Positions 5,333-6,033 of a DNA stretch of 6,033 nucleotides are shown here, one piece after another. Numbering within the stretch: the first letter of the stretch is position 1; each line of letters starts with the position of its first letter. Source of the stretch: Acidimicrobiia bacterium. GTDB lineage: Bacteria; Actinomycetota; Acidimicrobiia; Spongiisociales; UBA5794. The stretch is taken from assembly GCA_013001485.1 (NCBI GenBank), contig JABDMN010000150.1, forward strand, positions 1 through 6,033. Direction: 5' to 3'. Position numbers and translations under genes: made by a program. Under the pieces are notes generated by a model. The model was not told the origin of the DNA. It saw nothing but the letters and a program-made list of their open reading frames with translations, and ran no database searches.

Positions 5333-5727
5333 CCCCGCTCCAGCGCGCCGCCGATGCCATCGGTGACAAATGGGCGCTGCTGGTGGTTGCGGCCCTGCTC
5401 GGGGGCCCGGGCCGGTTCAAGGATCTTCAGGCGATGGTCCCGGGGATCGCCACCAACGTGTTGACCAAACGGCTCCGCCATCTCGAGCAATTCGGTCTGG
5501 TCGTTTCCCGCCCGTACACCCACCGCCCGCCCCGGATGGAGTACGTGTTGACCGAGCGAGGCCGCGAGTTGGCCGGGGCGCTGCGTCTCCTCACTGCCTG
5601 GGGCTCGTCGACGCCAAAGGACCATCCCCAGCACCAGGCCTGCGGCACCGCGATGGAGCCGCGCTGGCACTGCCCCACCTGCGACCGCATCGTCGACGAA
5701 GGCGAGTCAGAGTTGACGTACCTCTAG
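5317..5727 (+). CDS. HxlR-family winged-helix regulator with C-terminal Cys cluster
   Basis: A 136-aa DNA-binding regulator. Family blocks are IGDKWALLVVAALL (15-28), GRFKDLQAMVPGI (32-44), recognition helix NVLTKRLRHLEQFGLV (47-62), wing RPYTHRPPRMEYVLTERG (65-82) and a C-terminal helix (83-95) for dimerisation. The N-terminal cysteine that many HxlR proteins use as a redox sensor is absent. Instead the C-terminus has C109, C119 and C122 (C-x9-C-x2-C) with H103, H106 and H118 nearby, suggesting a bound metal or a thiol switch. An upstream ATG in frame (5278) is rejected because it would place the coding start before the promoter; the ATG at 5317 gives the family N-terminus and a leaderless promoter. 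It is divergent from the protease with 59 bp between starts, the common arrangement of an HxlR repressor and its target. The effector is unknown. Confidence 0.92.
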   Translation: MPRQSTPLQRAADAIGDKWALLVVAALLGGPGRFKDLQAMVPGIATNVLTKRLRHLEQFGLVVSRPYTHRPPRMEYVLTERGRELAGALRLLTAWGSSTPKDHPQHQACGTAMEPRWHCPTCDRIVDEGESELTYL

Positions 5728-5733
5728 TAGCTC

Positions 5734-5784
5734 CCCCCCGTCCCCACTTCTTGGCTAAGGACTAGGGACTAGGGACTAGGGACT
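5734..5784. repeat. Second heptamer array with C-rich lead-in
   Basis: CTAAGGA (5755-5761) and three CTAGGGA copies (5762-5782) followed by CT. It is preceded by CCCCCCGTCCCCAC (5734-5747) and TTCTTGGCTA. The left-hand array has the same 14-mer at 4186-4199 and TTCTTAGCTA at its edge, but with about 140 bp of hairpin sequence in between. The two are therefore related elements in the same orientation. This copy fills the space between the HxlR stop and the next gene, and no hairpin terminator is seen in it. Confidence 0.85.
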
Positions 5785-5809
5785 GACCGCCATCGACCAT
5801 CATTGGCTC

Positions 5810-6033
5810 GTGGATTACGGACAGGTCACGCCGGAGGTTCTCGAGCACCTCGTCTCGCTGCTTGGCGCAGACGCCGTGGCCACCGGCATGTCTGATCGCG
5901 AGAACCACGCAGGGGACGAATCCACTCACGCGTCGGTGGTGCCTGACGTCGTCGTGTATCCGGCCTCGACCGACCACGTGAGCAAGGTGGTCGGCATCGC
6001 CTCCGCCAACCGGATCCCGGTGACGCCATACGG
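5810..6033 (+). CDS. FAD-dependent oxidase/dehydrogenase, GlcD/D-lactate dehydrogenase-like (N-terminal part)
   Basis: Only the first 74 codons are inside the window; the gene continues to the right. The translation reads VTPEVLEHLVSLLG (residues about 6-19), then PDVVVYPASTDHVSKVV (46-62) and ANRIPVTPYG, ending at the edge. This is the opening of an FAD_binding_4 (PF01565, PCMH-type) domain of flavoenzymes that oxidise 2-hydroxy acids such as D-lactate or glycolate. The flavin loop that should follow (GxGTSLEGH in this family) lies beyond the window. The start is uncertain: the frame opens at 5780 after a TAG inside the heptamer array, GTG at 5810 gives a sensible N-terminus, CTG at 5783 is less likely, and the ATG at 5885 lies too far in. 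No ribosome binding site is visible before the GTG. Confidence 0.85.
   Translation, partial: MDYGQVTPEVLEHLVSLLGADAVATGMSDRENHAGDESTHASVVPDVVVYPASTDHVSKVVGIASANRIPVTPY

Noticed and set aside
4345..5784. CRISPR array or transposon ends
   Set aside because: The heptamers are adjacent with no spacers, are not inverted relative to each other, and no transposase, integrase or cas gene lies between them.

Overview
The window is GC-rich (roughly two-thirds G+C by eye) with tightly packed genes. It has no rRNA, tRNA, CRISPR array or transposase. Two genes have a TANNNT -10 hexamer exactly 6 nt before the ATG, the arrangement of leaderless transcripts common in Actinomycetota. With the GC content and protein styles this suggests a high-GC actinobacterium, possibly of the Acidimicrobiia. 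That lineage is inference; nothing here proves it.

Layout. (1) Positions 9-540, minus strand: a two-gene operon of a one-domain RRM RNA-binding protein followed 6 nt later by translation initiation factor IF-1 (infA), closed by a 14-bp hairpin terminator at 9-42. The usual ribosomal-protein neighbours of infA are absent on both visible sides. (2) 680-2749, minus strand: a 689-aa OafA-type membrane O-acyltransferase with a C-terminal SGNH domain, probably acylating a cell-surface glycan. (3) 2750-2862: a divergent intergenic region with a perfect 16-bp dyad and a leaderless-type promoter facing right. (4) 2863-4136, plus strand: a small single-pass membrane protein of unknown function, then a TTG-initiated kinase of the APH/homoserine kinase II fold. 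A 7-bp inverted repeat lies across the kinase start. (5) 4137-4384: non-coding DNA rich in hairpins and REP-like repeats, ending in five tandem CTAGGGA heptamers. (6) 4385-5727: a divergent pair, a trypsin-like serine protease with a PDZ domain but no signal peptide (minus) and an HxlR-family winged-helix regulator with a C-terminal Cys cluster (plus). Their 59-bp intergenic region carries overlapping face-to-face promoters and repeated ACTTG half-sites. (7) 5728-5790: a second heptamer array. (8) 5810-6033, plus strand: the start of an FAD-dependent (D-lactate/glycolate oxidase-like) dehydrogenase that runs off the window.

The most unusual unit is region 4186-5790: a protease/HxlR pair sharing a symmetric promoter and bracketed by two related repeat elements in the same orientation. 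The regulator probably controls itself and the protease. The second most unusual is the RRM-IF-1 pair, which looks like a translation or RNA-chaperone module outside the ribosomal-protein operon.
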